63,235 nt of DNA. Source: Helicobacter canis. Its GTDB lineage: Bacteria; Campylobacterota; Campylobacteria; Campylobacterales; Helicobacteraceae. A program made the position numbers and the translations under genes. Numbering within the stretch: the stretch's first letter is position 1; every line of letters starts with the position of its first letter. Positions 7,589 through 18,200 of the stretch are shown here, in pieces. Below the pieces are notes generated by a model. The model was not told where the DNA came from and did no database searches. It saw only the letters and a program-made list of their open reading frames with translations. The stretch is from positions 1 through 63,235 of the forward strand of contig NZ_VXKE01000008.1 in assembly GCF_008693005.1 (NCBI RefSeq), given 5' to 3'.

Positions 7589-9388
7589 CTACTCACTTAT
7601 GCGCCCTTCAGCACTCTCTTCTAGCTCATTTGGCGTGTCTTCAAACTCAAGGCGTGTTTTTTGAATTTGTATGATTGCATTAGCTAGCTCTTTGGCGATA
7701 TTGTGGCTAAAGCCCACCGCATTAAGGAGTGATGTCCCGCTAGGCACGCTTATTTCTTTCTTGCTCAAAATAGATTCTATATGCACGATAGAATCTTTAT
7801 CGATTTTTTTAAACGCCTTTTTCTGGGACTTGAGCTTGACAATGGCTACTTGCGGGTGGATCTCTTCATCAGTATTGATCTGCTCAATACTGCGCAAAAG
7901 TAGGGCTAGATGTGTCCTTAAGGCGTTGTATTCACTAGATAGAATCTGGTTTCTTGATAGGCTATTTTTCTTAAGATTTGGCTGCAAAAGCTCCATATTT
8001 TTGATAGCTTCAATGATGTGGCGCGAGGCAGAAGTAAGCATAGCAAACTTATAAATATGCTCTTTATCTTGCGTGTGCGCTTGAGCCTCTGTGGAGAAGT
8101 CAAGGATCGCATTAAAAAGCACTTTGATTTTTTTGATATAAAAAATCTCAATATCCACATCATCTTCATTTGCCCTATTCCAAATATGCTCCTTTAGCAC
8201 CTCTTCTATGTCTTTTTCACTTCGTATGTCGTGCCGCGAGAAGCCAAGCGCGTGGGCGATAAGCTCAAAGGCGTTTTCATAGAGATGATACACCTCTCTT
8301 GTAAGCGCGATTAGCGCGGTGTTTTGATACTGCACGATAGTATCGCTGACATACAAAGGCTTATCGACTTGAGAGTCTTCATCTTTCATTAGCACTTCTA
8401 AGAGCTTGGCAATTTTGGGGATCAATGGCAGGAGAAGCACCACGCCCACAAGATTAAAAAGCGTATGAAACACCGCAATGCGCAAGACGCTATCCTCCCC
8501 AAAGCCTAAAAGCGCGGAAATGGTGCTATTAACCCACATAAAGTAGTCAAATGTCGCAATCACAAGCAGTGCTATCCCAAAGTTGAAGATACAATTTGCC
8601 ATAGCCAAACGCTTGCCATCGACATTGGTGCTAAGTGAAGCGATGACAGCAGTCATAACCCCGCCCACACTTGTGCCAAGTGTCGCTGCAAGGGCGTTTT
8701 CATAGCTCATACTGCCAGCTGCAAAAGCGGAGATGATGATTGTAAGCGTAGCGTGGGAGCTCTGCACGATGGCTGTCATTAGCGCACCTAGCCCTACAAA
8801 GAGCAAGACCCCGCTTAAGCCCTCCATAGAGTATTGCGAAAAATCTACAATCTCTTTATACTCTTCAAACCCTTCTTTAATATACCCCACACCTAAGAAG
8901 AAAAACCCAATACCCACAAAAATCTGCCCTATGCCTTTGCTCGTCTTTGAGCTCTGGAAGTTGAAAAGCACGCCACCTACGATGAGCGGAAGTGCTAGGG
9001 CTGAGATTTTCATACCGCTAACCCCAGCAATAAGCCACGAGCCAGCACTATTGCCAAGATTTGCGCCAAAGATCACGCCTATGCCTTGCGCAAGACTTAA
9101 AAGTGCTGCAGAGACAAAAGAGATAGAGAGCACAGAGACTAGCGATGAGCTTTGCATAACCGCTGTGGCAACGCTCCCAAAGGCGACACTCCTTACTGAA
9201 GTGCTTGTAGAGCTTGCTAGGAGATTTTCCAAAAAGCCGCCATTAAAAGCGCGGAATCCACTCCCAAGACTAAGCATACCAAAGAGTAAAATCGCAAGCC
9301 CAGCACTGACATTGGTCAAAGCATCGCTTGTGGATACAAGATAAATAATCGCCACAATACACAAAGGTATAAGGTATCGTTGAAACAT
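7589..9388 (-). CDS. Na/phosphate cotransporter family protein with PhoU-like tail
   Basis: NptA/YjbB-type Na+-coupled phosphate transporter of the inner membrane. Two inverted-topology repeats show the family signature FGSVATAVMQSSS (about residue 70) and GALMTAIVQSSHATLT (about 200). The last ~230 residues are a helical PhoU-like cytoplasmic domain. I chose the ATG at 9388 (MFQRYLIP) because GGGGGAG lies directly before it; an upstream ATG at 9409 has no clear ribosome site. It is monocistronic, with a TACAAT box at 9440-9445. Confidence 0.88.
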   Translation of the reverse strand: MFQRYLIPLCIVAIIYLVSTSDALTNVSAGLAILLFGMLSLGSGFRAFNGGFLENLLASSTSTSVRSVAFGSVATAVMQSSSLVSVLSISFVSAALLSLAQGIGVIFGANLGNSAGSWLIAGVSGMKISALALPLIVGGVLFNFQSSKTSKGIGQIFVGIGFFFLGVGYIKEGFEEYKEIVDFSQYSMEGLSGVLLFVGLGALMTAIVQSSHATLTIIISAFAAGSMSYENALAATLGTSVGGVMTAVIASLSTNVDGKRLAMANCIFNFGIALLVIATFDYFMWVNSTISALLGFGEDSVLRIAVFHTLFNLVGVVLLLPLIPKIAKLLEVLMKDEDSQVDKPLYVSDTIVQYQNTALIALTREVYHLYENAFELIAHALGFSRHDIRSEKDIEEVLKEHIWNRANEDDVDIEIFYIKKIKVLFNAILDFSTEAQAHTQDKEHIYKFAMLTSASRHIIEAIKNMELLQPNLKKNSLSRNQILSSEYNALRTHLALLLRSIEQINTDEEIHPQVAIVKLKSQKKAFKKIDKDSIVHIESILSKKEISVPSGTSLLNAVGFSHNIAKELANAIIQIQKTRLEFEDTPNELEESAEGRISE

Positions 9389-9439
9389 AGCTCCCCCTAG
9401 ATTCTGCATTACTCAAAGTTTGCGTAGAAATTTTGCTAC

Positions 9440-9445
9440 ATTGTA
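9440..9445 (-). promoter_or_regulatory. -10 box of the Na/Pi transporter gene
   Basis: TACAAT on the minus strand (GGCTACAATG context), about 50 nt upstream of the chosen start. It matches the Campylobacterota sigma-70 -10 consensus; no -35 box is expected in this group. Confidence 0.6.
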
Positions 9446-9559
9446 GCCTAAACACAGAGTGTTTAAAGTTACATTCTGCCAAACTCGCGCAATACTTAAG
9501 TCGCTTAAGCAAAATTTAGCCACAATGCCGCCATACTTAAAGTAGGACAAAGAGCGATT

Positions 9560-10345
9560 ATGCAAGGCTACATTCTCTGCGCGCAAAAGCAAAAAAACGA
9601 AGATGTCATCGTGCGCATTCTCACACAAACCCACATCGCAACGCTGTATAGATTCTACGGGGCGCGCCACCCTATCGTGCATATCGGGCGAAAGATTGAC
9701 TTCACCAAAGAGCATAATGGCACCTTTATGCCAAAGCTTAGAAATGTTATGCATCTAGGCTTTGCTTGGGAGAGAGATGTAACACGCTTGTATGTGTGGC
9801 AGCATTTTATCGAGCTTTTGCACCAGCATTTGCGCGATATTTCTAGCCTTGAAGAGCAGTATTTCTCTATCCTAGATTCTAGTGCGAAGCGGCTTGCTAG
9901 CCAGAATCCTAAGCGTGTGGTGCTAGAAGCGTATGCGCAAATCTTGCACCTAGAAGGTCGTGTCCCACCACTAAGCCACTGCGTGATCTGCGATGAGCCA
10001 CTAGAGAGTGAGCCTAATCATAGCGCGCTAGAATCTTTAGAGCTAGGCTACTTAAGCAGCGATGCGCTATCCACTAGCCTACAAGCCCTCCAAGAGCTAA
10101 GATCCGCCACACAAGAGCACACCAAGCACACGCCAAGCCCTAAGCCAGCCCCTATCCCACACGCACCCATCACGCATAAGCCCATAGCTGTGCTAAGAGG
10201 CTTTCTAAGTGCGCACCCGCTCTGTGCAAATGCGCAGATTCTACCTCATAGCAAGCTAGAATCCTATCTCCATAGTGCTAGCACCATAGAGCTAGATGAC
10301 GAAGAAATCCAGCGCGCGTATCAAGTGCTGCTGCTTGGAATGTAG
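9560..10345 (+). CDS. recO: DNA repair protein RecO
   Basis: Helicobacter-type RecO, the RecF-pathway mediator that helps load RecA on SSB-coated DNA. The N-terminal OB-fold begins MQGYILCAQKQKNEDVIVRI. A CVIC pair around residue 141 fits half of a zinc site. At 261 residues it is longer than the H. pylori form, mainly through a Pro/His-rich linker near residues 180-215. It is followed at 10347 by an inverted pair of the iterated TAGAATCTA word. Confidence 0.8.
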   Translation: MQGYILCAQKQKNEDVIVRILTQTHIATLYRFYGARHPIVHIGRKIDFTKEHNGTFMPKLRNVMHLGFAWERDVTRLYVWQHFIELLHQHLRDISSLEEQYFSILDSSAKRLASQNPKRVVLEAYAQILHLEGRVPPLSHCVICDEPLESEPNHSALESLELGYLSSDALSTSLQALQELRSATQEHTKHTPSPKPAPIPHAPITHKPIAVLRGFLSAHPLCANAQILPHSKLESYLHSASTIELDDEEIQRAYQVLLLGM

Positions 10346-10346
10346 C

Positions 10347-10367
10347 TAGAATCTAGGCTAGATTCTA
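10347..10367 (+). terminator. Hairpin of inverted TAGAATCTA words after recO
   Basis: TAGAATCTA (10347-10355), GGC loop, TAGATTCTA (10359-10367): perfect 9-bp arms just after the recO stop and upstream of the next promoter. There is no T-run, so terminator activity is inferred from placement. Confidence 0.4.
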
Positions 10368-10392
10368 ATGTGCGCATTTAGGCAAGTTTAGC

Positions 10393-10398
10393 TATAAT
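10393..10398 (+). promoter_or_regulatory. -10 box of the lipoprotein gene
   Basis: TATAAT in the context TTTAGCTATAATCACGG, 37 nt upstream of the TTG start. Confidence 0.65.
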
Positions 10399-10435
10399 CA
10401 CGGCTTATTTGATCGCCATTTCTTAAGGAGCTGCA

Positions 10436-11185
10436 TTGCACAAGGGGCTGCAACAAGCACGAGAGTCTAGCCAAATTCTATGCCACAAAAAGCAGGCGTG
10501 CCAGATGTTTTCGCTAATCTTTGTGGCTGTATTGGTAGCATTTGGGCTAGGTGCATGCGCCACTTTGCCAAAGCCCACCACAAGCTCACCTATAAGCGTT
10601 ACAATCAATTTCGCGGGCGTCTTTACTGATCTTGCAGATGAGAGCACCACGACAAAATCCGCGCTCACCTATTGGCGCAAGCGCAATGATGATGGCTCTT
10701 TGGGTGATCGCTTTGCCATAGGCGGGGCAAATGCCTTTAATCGTGCGATCAATACCACGCGCTTCCGCAAGGTGCGCGATGAGGTGGTTACACTAGATTC
10801 TGGGGAGTATTTCTTGGACTCATTTGAGCTAGAATCATCAAAGTCCATAGCGATCTCTCAAGATGGCGACTACACAAAGCGAGATGGCTGGGACCACACA
10901 AAAAATAGTCCAAAATACCTGCTTTTATCCTTGCAAAAGCCCATCACTCTGCCAAAATTTATCATCGAAGTGCTAGAGCACAGAGAGCAAGGAAGCAAGC
11001 GCGTGCGACTGCTTGTGTGCCTAGCAGATGGAGAGAAAATCCCTGAAGCCTTGCGCTTTGGCACATATATGCAGCCCCAACGCGCACCAAAGGCTATGTG
11101 TGAAGAAGTCTTTGGCAAGGGCTTTGGCACTAGGCAGGTCCCTAGCAGCGTAGAATCTAGTGGCGCAAATAGCGCAGAAAAGTAG
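10436..11185 (+). CDS. Putative lipoprotein of unknown function
   Basis: A 249-residue protein with a lipoprotein signal peptide: basic HKK, hydrophobic FSLIFVAVLVAFG, then lipobox LGAC (Cys at about residue 41 of the long form). I prefer the TTG start at 10436 because AAGGAG lies 5 nt upstream; the first ATG, at 10505, would leave a signal without basic residues. The mature part has no domain I recognise. It is expressed from its own promoter upstream of minD. Confidence 0.65.
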   Translation: MHKGLQQARESSQILCHKKQACQMFSLIFVAVLVAFGLGACATLPKPTTSSPISVTINFAGVFTDLADESTTTKSALTYWRKRNDDGSLGDRFAIGGANAFNRAINTTRFRKVRDEVVTLDSGEYFLDSFELESSKSIAISQDGDYTKRDGWDHTKNSPKYLLLSLQKPITLPKFIIEVLEHREQGSKRVRLLVCLADGEKIPEALRFGTYMQPQRAPKAMCEEVFGKGFGTRQVPSSVESSGANSAEK

Positions 11186-11255
11186 CATAGGAATGTAATT
11201 TGCTTTACTTAAAGCGACCTATCGCGCAGCAATCACACTCAAAGGAGCAGTCATT

Positions 11256-12065
11256 ATGGCAGAAGTCATTACCATAACTTCAGGCAAAGGCGGTGTAGGC
11301 AAATCCACCGCCACAGCGAATATCGCGGTAGGCTTAGCGCAGATTGGGCAAAAGGTCGTAGCGGTGGATTTTGACATAGGACTTAGGAATCTTGATATGA
11401 TCCTAGGGCTTGAAAATCGTATCGTCTATGATGTCATTGATGTGATGGAGGGCAAGTGCGCGCTCTCACAAGCTCTAATCCAAGATAAAAAGACCCCAAA
11501 TCTCCACTTTCTCCCAGCAAGCCAGAGTAAAGACAAAACGATTTTAGACAAGCAAAAGGTAAAGGCACTAATCGAGTCGCTTAAAGAGCAGTTTGACTAT
11601 ATCTTGCTAGATTCTCCAGCAGGGATTGAGGGCGGCTTTGAGCACGCCATTTTCTGGGCAGATCGCGCGCTTGTGGTGGTAACGCCAGAAGTAAGCTCCG
11701 TGCGCGATAGCGATAGGGTCATAGGTATAATCGATGCCAAAAGTGATAAAGCCGCCAAGGGCGCAAAGGTGCAAAAGCACTTAATCATCAATCGCATTAA
11801 GCCAGAGCTTGTAGAAAATGGCTCTATGCTTAGCAGTGATGATGTGCTAAAGATCCTAGCGATCCCGCTTATCGGGCTTGTGCCAGAAGATGAGAGAGTC
11901 GTATCTGCGACAAACTGCGGCGAGCCTGTGATCTATGATAAATCTAGCATTAGTGGTGAGTGCTACAAGCGCATTGTGGCTAGAATCCTAGGCGATGAAG
12001 TGCCATTTGTGGAGTTTAAAAAACAAGGCGGGATTTTGCAAGGCTTCAAAAGGCTATTTCAATGA
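11256..12065 (+). CDS. minD: Septum site-determining ATPase MinD
   Basis: ParA/MinD-family ATPase that recruits MinC to the membrane to block polar division. The deviant Walker A motif GKGGVGKST is at residues 10-18, the [10 protein letters not shown] switch follows, and the C-terminal amphipathic membrane-targeting helix ([12 protein letters not shown]) is intact. AAAGGAG precedes the start. It overlaps minE by 4 nt. minC is not in this window. Confidence 0.97.
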   Translation: MAEVITITSGKGGVGKSTATANIAVGLAQIGQKVVAVDFDIGLRNLDMILGLENRIVYDVIDVMEGKCALSQALIQDKKTPNLHFLPASQSKDKTILDKQKVKALIESLKEQFDYILLDSPAGIEGGFEHAIFWADRALVVVTPEVSSVRDSDRVIGIIDAKSDKAAKGAKVQKHLIINRIKPELVENGSMLSSDDVLKILAIPLIGLVPEDERVVSATNCGEPVIYDKSSISGECYKRIVARILGDEVPFVEFKKQGGILQGFKRLFQ

Positions 12066-12289
12066 GCTGGAAACTCTTTAGTAAAAACAACGGCAGTGCC
12101 AAAGTCGCGCGAGATAGGCTTACGATAATGCTCGCGCATGAAAGAAGCGTGAAAGTGCCTTATATGGAGCAGATGAAAGAAGAGATTCTAGCAGTGGTGC
12201 GCAAATACACCCAAACGGATAAAATCGCTATCCGCGCGGACTCAAACCAAGAAGTAAGCACACTAGAAGTAGAAATCACCTTAGGATAG
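12062..12289 (+). CDS. minE: Cell division topological specificity factor MinE
   Basis: A 75-residue MinE, which stimulates MinD ATPase and drives pole-to-pole oscillation. The anti-MinCD helix region [13 protein letters not shown] lies near residues 17-29, and the C-terminal topological specificity domain follows. ATGA overlap with minD gives translational coupling. Confidence 0.96.
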   Translation: MSWKLFSKNNGSAKVARDRLTIMLAHERSVKVPYMEQMKEEILAVVRKYTQTDKIAIRADSNQEVSTLEVEITLG

Positions 12290-12293
12290 GATA

Positions 12294-13919
12294 ATGAACA
12301 ATACAAAGTTTTTCAAAGTATTGCACCTAATTAGCTCTCTTGTGGCTATTGCAGTGATCGCCACAGGCGCGTATTTTGGCTATGGATTCTACAAAGAATA
12401 CAAAGCCGAGCAAGCTGCCAAAACCGCCACACAAGCCCCCGCACCAAGCCCCAAAGCCAGCGAGACAGAAGCGAAAGATTCTAGCGAGCCTATTGATTGG
12501 GATAAAATCAAAGCAAACGCCACAAAAGATGAAAAAGAGCAAGAAGCAGCGCAGGAAGCCCCTGTGATAAAAACGCTCGCCCCACCCAAAAAGCAAGCCC
12601 AAAAGCAAAAGCCAAAGCTTGCTATCATTATGGACGATATGGCATACAAAAGCCAGCTTAATGACTTGCAAAAGCTTAGCCTGCCCATTACGCCATCGTT
12701 TTTCCCTGTGAGCCCAGACTCTCCAGATACAGCTAGGCTTGCAGCTTCTACGCCATTTTATATGGTGCATTTACCCCTTGAGGCAAACGCTCCCCAGCAG
12801 TCGCGCCAAAAGTGGATTCTAGTGGGGTCTTCCCAAGATGAGATCCGCGAGCACATTGCTACAATCAAGCAGGATTTCCCTAGGCTGATGTTTATCAACA
12901 ACCACACCGGCAGCAAATTTACTGCGAGCAAGACAGATATGGCAAATCTCCTGCAAGTGCTAGGGGAATTTGGGATTGAGTTTGTAGATTCTAGGACGAG
13001 TGCTGATACTGCTGTGCCAGCACTCTATAAGCAAGATGGTCGCCAGCTATTAGCGCGCGATGTGTTTTTAGACAATACCCCAAATGTTAGCTACATAACC
13101 AATCAGCTAAGGCAAGCCATCAAAATCGCCAAGAAAAAGGGCTATGCCATAGCGATCTGCCACCCACACCAAAGCACTTTCAAAGCCCTAGCAAATGCTA
13201 AGCATAGTCTCTTTAAAGAAGTGGAGCTTGTGTATCTCAAGGATCTCCCCATAGCGCGCACCCTACTTACACAAAACCTAGCCAAAGCCAAGCCACAAAA
13301 GCCCCAAGCCACCAAAGCTATCAAAGCTAGCGAGCCAGCCACTCCCCCAGCGCAGCCTAATCAAGCGCAGCCCGAGCAAGGCGAGATAGCAAATCTCTTT
13401 GACAATACCCCAGAGCAAGGCGTGATACAAGAAGAGCAGACCCCAAGCATACCGCGCAATGCCTACCTTGATAGCGACAATACGCAAGACATAAACGCAC
13501 TAGAATCTAGCCCCCCCATAGACCTAAGTGCGCAAGATAGCGCACAAAGCCCAGACAAAGAGAGCGCGCAAGCTAAAGCTACCCCCACTAGCCCCAGCGA
13601 GCCAGCCACACCCCCTGTAAAAGCCGCGATCCCAAAGCCTTCAAAGATTGATCCCACGATGTTTAAAGAAGCAAAGCGCGTGAGCAAAGAGCAAGAAGTC
13701 AAAGCCAAGCCACCAAAGCCAAAGCCCCAAGCCACCAAAGCCAAAGGAAGTGAAAGTATCCAAGACTGCGCGCAAGATGAAGTCGAAGCCTTTGTCTCTG
13801 GCTGCTCTAGTGATAAGGCTAAGAAAAAGCAGCAAGGCTTTATCAATATTAAGTGGCATAATGATGAGCAAAACCCCAGCAAAAAGCCTAAAGACTTTTT
13901 AGATTCTAGTGAGTTTTAG
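12294..13919 (+). CDS. Divergent polysaccharide deacetylase (YibQ-like) with long tail
   Basis: Membrane-anchored protein: one N-terminal transmembrane helix (about residues 10-30), an Ala/Pro/Lys-rich linker, then a divergent polysaccharide deacetylase domain (about 105-330) starting LAIIMDDMAY with the paired Asp residues, then HLPLEA, NNHTGSKFT and ICHPHQST. The last ~200 residues are low complexity (Ala, Pro, Lys, Gln). The role of this family in the envelope is not settled. It starts 4 nt after minE and runs into dprA, so it is part of the same operon. Confidence 0.75.
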   Translation: MNNTKFFKVLHLISSLVAIAVIATGAYFGYGFYKEYKAEQAAKTATQAPAPSPKASETEAKDSSEPIDWDKIKANATKDEKEQEAAQEAPVIKTLAPPKKQAQKQKPKLAIIMDDMAYKSQLNDLQKLSLPITPSFFPVSPDSPDTARLAASTPFYMVHLPLEANAPQQSRQKWILVGSSQDEIREHIATIKQDFPRLMFINNHTGSKFTASKTDMANLLQVLGEFGIEFVDSRTSADTAVPALYKQDGRQLLARDVFLDNTPNVSYITNQLRQAIKIAKKKGYAIAICHPHQSTFKALANAKHSLFKEVELVYLKDLPIARTLLTQNLAKAKPQKPQATKAIKASEPATPPAQPNQAQPEQGEIANLFDNTPEQGVIQEEQTPSIPRNAYLDSDNTQDINALESSPPIDLSAQDSAQSPDKESAQAKATPTSPSEPATPPVKAAIPKPSKIDPTMFKEAKRVSKEQEVKAKPPKPKPQATKAKGSESIQDCAQDEVEAFVSGCSSDKAKKKQQGFINIKWHNDEQNPSKKPKDFLDSSEF

Positions 13920-13923
13920 AGCT

Positions 13924-14733
13924 ATGCCAAGCCATAGCACAGAGCCTTATTTGCTAGATATTCCACAATCTATGCAGAAGCTACAAGATCCGCCTGCTAG
14001 GCTCTTTGCCCTAGGGGATAGCGCGCTTTTAGATTCTAGGGTAAAGATTGCGATCATCGGCACGCGCAAGCCCAACACCTACACCCAAACTTACACCACC
14101 TTGCTTGCCAAATCTCTAGCCAATATTGGAGCGATCATCATTAGCGGTGGTGCGCTTGGCACGGACATTATCGCCCATAGTGCCGCACTGCCTAAGACTA
14201 TTTGCGTGCTGCCTACAAGCCTTGATAGATTCTACCCAGCAAGCAATGCCAAGATAATCCAAGCTATCGCAGAGCAAGGGCTACTACTTAGCGAGTATGA
14301 GCGTAATCACTGCCCCCAGCGATATGACTTCCTCCATAGAAATCGCTTGATTGTAGCCCTAAGTGATCTTGTCATTATCCCCCAAGCAGATAGATTTAGC
14401 GGCTCGCTTGCTAGTGCCAATCTTTGCACAAAGCTTAATAAGCCAATATTTGTGCTATCTCACCGCATAGGAGAATCACTTGGCACACAGGATTTGCTAG
14501 CTAAAGAGCGCGCGCAGATCATCACCGATATAGAAGCTTTCACCCAAGCCATTGCACTGCGCTTTGACCTTAGGGCGCAAGAAGTGCTAGAAGATGATGA
14601 GCTGCTAGATTTCGCGCGTAGCAACCCCACCTTTGAAGAAGCCTTTGCGCGTTTTGGGGAAAAGGTGCTTGAGTATGAGCTTATGGGGAAAATTACGCGT
14701 GAAAATGGGCGTATAATCATTAGCAGCGTATGA
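13924..14733 (+). CDS. dprA: DNA processing protein DprA
   Basis: DprA binds incoming single-stranded DNA and loads RecA during natural transformation. The Rossmann-like domain shows VKIAIIGTRKP, SGGALGTDIIAH and NRLIVALSDLVIIPQADRFS. A C-terminal winged-helix-like domain follows (EYELMGKITRENGRIII). I chose the ATG at 13924; an in-frame GTG at 13909 overlaps the upstream gene and is an alternative. The presence of dprA supports competence, which is relevant to the iterated word described below. Confidence 0.93.
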   Translation: MPSHSTEPYLLDIPQSMQKLQDPPARLFALGDSALLDSRVKIAIIGTRKPNTYTQTYTTLLAKSLANIGAIIISGGALGTDIIAHSAALPKTICVLPTSLDRFYPASNAKIIQAIAEQGLLLSEYERNHCPQRYDFLHRNRLIVALSDLVIIPQADRFSGSLASANLCTKLNKPIFVLSHRIGESLGTQDLLAKERAQIITDIEAFTQAIALRFDLRAQEVLEDDELLDFARSNPTFEEAFARFGEKVLEYELMGKITRENGRIIISSV

Positions 14734-14751
14734 TCTTAGTGGAGTGTAAAA

Positions 14752-15168
14752 GTGGATTCTAGTCAAAGCCCCAGAATCTTAGCGTGTGATGTGGGCTTAA
14801 AGCGCATAGGGCTTGCGCATATCGTGCAGGGCATTATCCTGCCGCTAGAGCCAATTATGCGGCGCAATCGCAACCAAGCTGCCAAAGAGCTTGCAGAGCT
14901 TCTAGGGCAAAGGGGGGTGGAAACTCTCATTGTCGGTATGCCAAGCGGGGGGCTAGGGGGAGATACAAGCACGCAAGAGCGCATTAGGCATTTTATAAGC
15001 TTGCTTGGCTTTGGCGGGGAGATTGTGTATGTCGATGAAGACTTCACTAGCACACACGCGCTAGAGTCTTTACACCACGCCAAAAGAGAGAGCAAAAGAG
15101 CCTATATCAAAAACGGCGTGCTAGATTCTCTAAGCGCGTGCGAGATACTTAGCCGCTATCTTAAGTAA
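14752..15168 (+). CDS. ruvX: Putative pre-16S rRNA nuclease / Holliday junction resolvase RuvX (YqgF)
   Basis: RNase H-fold YqgF/RuvX family protein, 138 residues. Motifs: ILACDVGLKRIGLAH (first catalytic Asp), VGMPSG and VYVDEDFTS. GTG start at 14752, with GGAG about 7 nt upstream; the start lies inside a GTGGATTCTAG word. It follows dprA closely, as in H. pylori. Confidence 0.92.
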   Translation: MDSSQSPRILACDVGLKRIGLAHIVQGIILPLEPIMRRNRNQAAKELAELLGQRGVETLIVGMPSGGLGGDTSTQERIRHFISLLGFGGEIVYVDEDFTSTHALESLHHAKRESKRAYIKNGVLDSLSACEILSRYLK

Positions 15169-15224
15169 ATGGCTTAGGTGGCGCATTGTAGGCATATCTC
15201 GCTAGAGCGCAAGGGGGATTTTGC

Positions 15225-15230
15225 TACAAT
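15225..15230 (+). promoter_or_regulatory. -10 box of alaS
   Basis: TACAAT in TTTTGCTACAATGTCG, 28 nt upstream of the alaS start. Confidence 0.6.
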
Positions 15231-15258
15231 GTCGCATAATTTATCATAAAGGGTTTGT

Positions 15259-18200
15259 ATGGATATTCGTGCCAAGTTTTTAGAATATTTCGCTTCTAAG
15301 GGGCATAAAGTCTATGATTCTATGCCTTTAGTCCCAGATGATGCAAGCCTGCTTTTTACCAATGCGGGAATGGTGCAGTTTAAGGACATTTTTACAGGTA
15401 AGATTCCAGCCCCAAGCCCCAATATCGCTACAAGCTCACAGCTGTGTATCCGTGCGGGTGGGAAGCATAACGACTTAGAAAATGTCGGCTATACCGCACG
15501 ACATCACACGCTTTTTGAAATGCTTGGCAACTTTAGCTTTGGGGCGTATTTTAAAAAAGAAGCTATTGCGTATGCGTGGGAGTTTGTAACTGAAATTTTG
15601 GGCTTTGATAAGAGCCTTTTATATGTAACGATTCACGAAAGTGATGATGAAGCCTATGAATTGTGGCAGGAGCATATAGAATCTAGTCGCATTAAACGAA
15701 TGGGCGATAAGGATAACTTCTGGCAAATGGGTGATACAGGACCTTGCGGACCTTGCAGTGAGATATATGTGGATCAAGGTGCAGAGTTTTTTCATAGTGA
15801 AGAAGATTATTTTGGCGGAGAGGGGGATAGATTTTTAGAGATATGGAATCTTGTGTTTATGCAGTATGAGCGGGATTCTAGTGGGGCTTTGACGCCACTG
15901 CCTAAGCCTAGCATTGATACAGGTATGGGGCTTGAACGCGTGGTGGCGTTGAAAGAAAAGAAAATCAATAACTTTGACACTTCGCTTTTTGCGCCGCTTA
16001 TGGAGTGTATTGAGAGGGTAACGGGGGAGAAATATTATAGAGATGATGAACTTTTAAACAATTCATCTTTGGGTATGCAATGCGACAAGGTTGAGAATTT
16101 TGTGAAAGGCACGGACGCCAAGTCCGCTAACCTTCCCCAAAATTCTCAAAACTTGCACAGCCACACCGCAAATACTAGAATTGGGAATTCTAAAAGCTTA
16201 GGATGCCAAGATTCTAACAATACAGAATCTCAAACCGGTTCCGCCACGCTAGATTCTAGCAATTCTAAGATTTTGAGTGAGAAAACCAGCGAAGCGGTGC
16301 AAGGTGAAGCCGCAGCAGGTTTCTTTAGTAAATGTGGGTTGCAAGGAAAATCGCAAGGGAGTTACCTAGAGGGTAATGACTGCCGCGATTTTTCGCAGCT
16401 CCCGCATTTATCGCCAAAAGCTGAATTGCAATCAAGTTTTAGAGTGATCGCTGACCACGCGCGCTCTGTCGCTTTTCTACTCGCACAAGGGGTAAATTTT
16501 GATAAGGAGGGGCGCGGCTATGTTTTGCGGAGAATCTTACGCAGGGCAGTTAGGCACGGCTATTTGCTAGGCTTGAGAAAGGCGTTTTTGTATGAAGTAG
16601 TGGGGGCTGTGTGTGATTCTATGGGGGGGCATTATAGCTATTTAATAGAGCGTAAAAACGCCCTGCAAGAGCAGTGTAGGGCAGAAGAAGAGAGGTTTTT
16701 TGAGACGATAGAGTTGGGAATGGCGTTGTTTCAAGCCGAGCTAGAAAAATTAAGAGGGCATTCAGTATTGAGCGATAAATCAGGGAGTGCTTCGCCTTGC
16801 TCACTGCAACGCACGCTTAGTGCGTCTCATTCGCAAGACTCGCACAACCCTGATTTACTAAAGAAACCTGCTGCGGCTTCGCCTTGCACCGCTTCGCTGG
16901 TTTTCTCATCTCAATCCTTAGAATGCCAAGAGTCAAACAAAGTAGCTCAAAAAGTGGATTCCAGCAATGCTAAAGAAACGATATATTTTAGTGGTGAGGT
17001 AGCCTTTAAACTCTATGACACTTACGGCTTTCCGCTTGACTTAACGCAAGATATGCTAAGAGAGCTTGGCTTAGGTGTGGATTTGCAGGGCTTTGAAAAA
17101 TGTATGCAGGAGCAAAAAGATAGGAGCAAAGCACACTGGAAGGGAAGTGGCGATAATGTCAAAGATGGCGATTTTAACGCGCTCTTAAGCGAGTTTGGGG
17201 AGAATGAGTTTGTGGGCTATGAGCGTATGAGTGTGGAATCTAAGATTCTAGCCCTTTTAGATTCTAGCTTTAAACGCATAGAATCTTTAGAAGCAGGGCA
17301 AGAGGGCTGGGTGATGTTGGAATCTACGCCATTCTACCCAGAATCAGGTGGACCGGTGGGGGATAAAGGAATATTAAAAAATGATTCTAATATTACCGCA
17401 CAAGTCTTAGATACTCAAAAATACTTTGGGCTAAATCTCTCTAAAGTCGTTGCCACAAGTATGCTAAAAGTGGGGGATTTAGTAAAAGCACAAGTGGATT
17501 CTAGTCGCTTTGAAATTGTCAAGCACCACTCTGCCACGCATTTACTGCATTACGCTCTAAGGCAGATTCTAGGCAGCCATATCGCTCAAGCTGGAAGCCT
17601 TGTAGAAGCAAATCGTTTGCGGTTTGACTTCTCTCACCCAAAGGCGTTAAGCGTCAATGAGCTAGAGCAAATACAAGCCCTAGTCAATGAAAAAATCGCA
17701 GAATCTTGTCCGCAAGTGTGCGAGACTATGGGGATAGAACAAGCTAAAGCAAAGGGGGCTATGGCACTCTTTGGCGAGAAGTATGGGGAGAGTGTGCGTG
17801 TGATAACCCTTGGGGATTCTATTGAGCTATGCGGGGGGATTCATATCCACAATACCGCAGAGATTGGGAGCTTTTATATCGTGCGTGAAAGTAGCGTGAG
17901 TAGCGGGGTTAGGCGTATTGAAGCGGTGTGTGGCAAAGCAGCTTATAATTATGGCAAAGCAGCACTAGAATCCATAAAAAGCCTAAAAGAGCAGCTAAAA
18001 GCCCAAGATGTCCTGCAAGGTGTGGCAAAGCTGCAAAACGCTTTGAAAGAGGCAAGAGATACCGCAAACAAAGCAAAGCAGAGTGTCAAAAGCCTAGATT
18101 ATGAAGAAGTCAATGGCGTGAAACTCATCGTCCTAAAGCTAGATTTAGTGGAGGCAAAAGAGGCAAAAGACATTATAGATAGGGCGAAAAATGAGAATGA

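Noticed and set aside
8733..9344. Long plus-strand frame (203 codons) opposite the Na/Pi transporter gene
   Set aside because: It is the antisense shadow of a membrane-protein gene, with Pro/Thr/Ser-rich nonsense composition and no ribosome site.
9413..9754. Minus-strand frame overlapping the recO start and the transporter promoter
   Set aside because: It covers a well-supported promoter and the recO N-terminus; no family similarity.
12327..12770. Minus-strand frames opposite the YibQ-like gene
   Set aside because: Shadow frames created by Ala/Pro/Lys-rich coding sequence; no ribosome site or known motif.
16621..16628. G7 run in alaS as a phase switch
   Set aside because: Short, in an essential gene, and encodes a normal Gly-Gly; unlikely to be selected as a switch.
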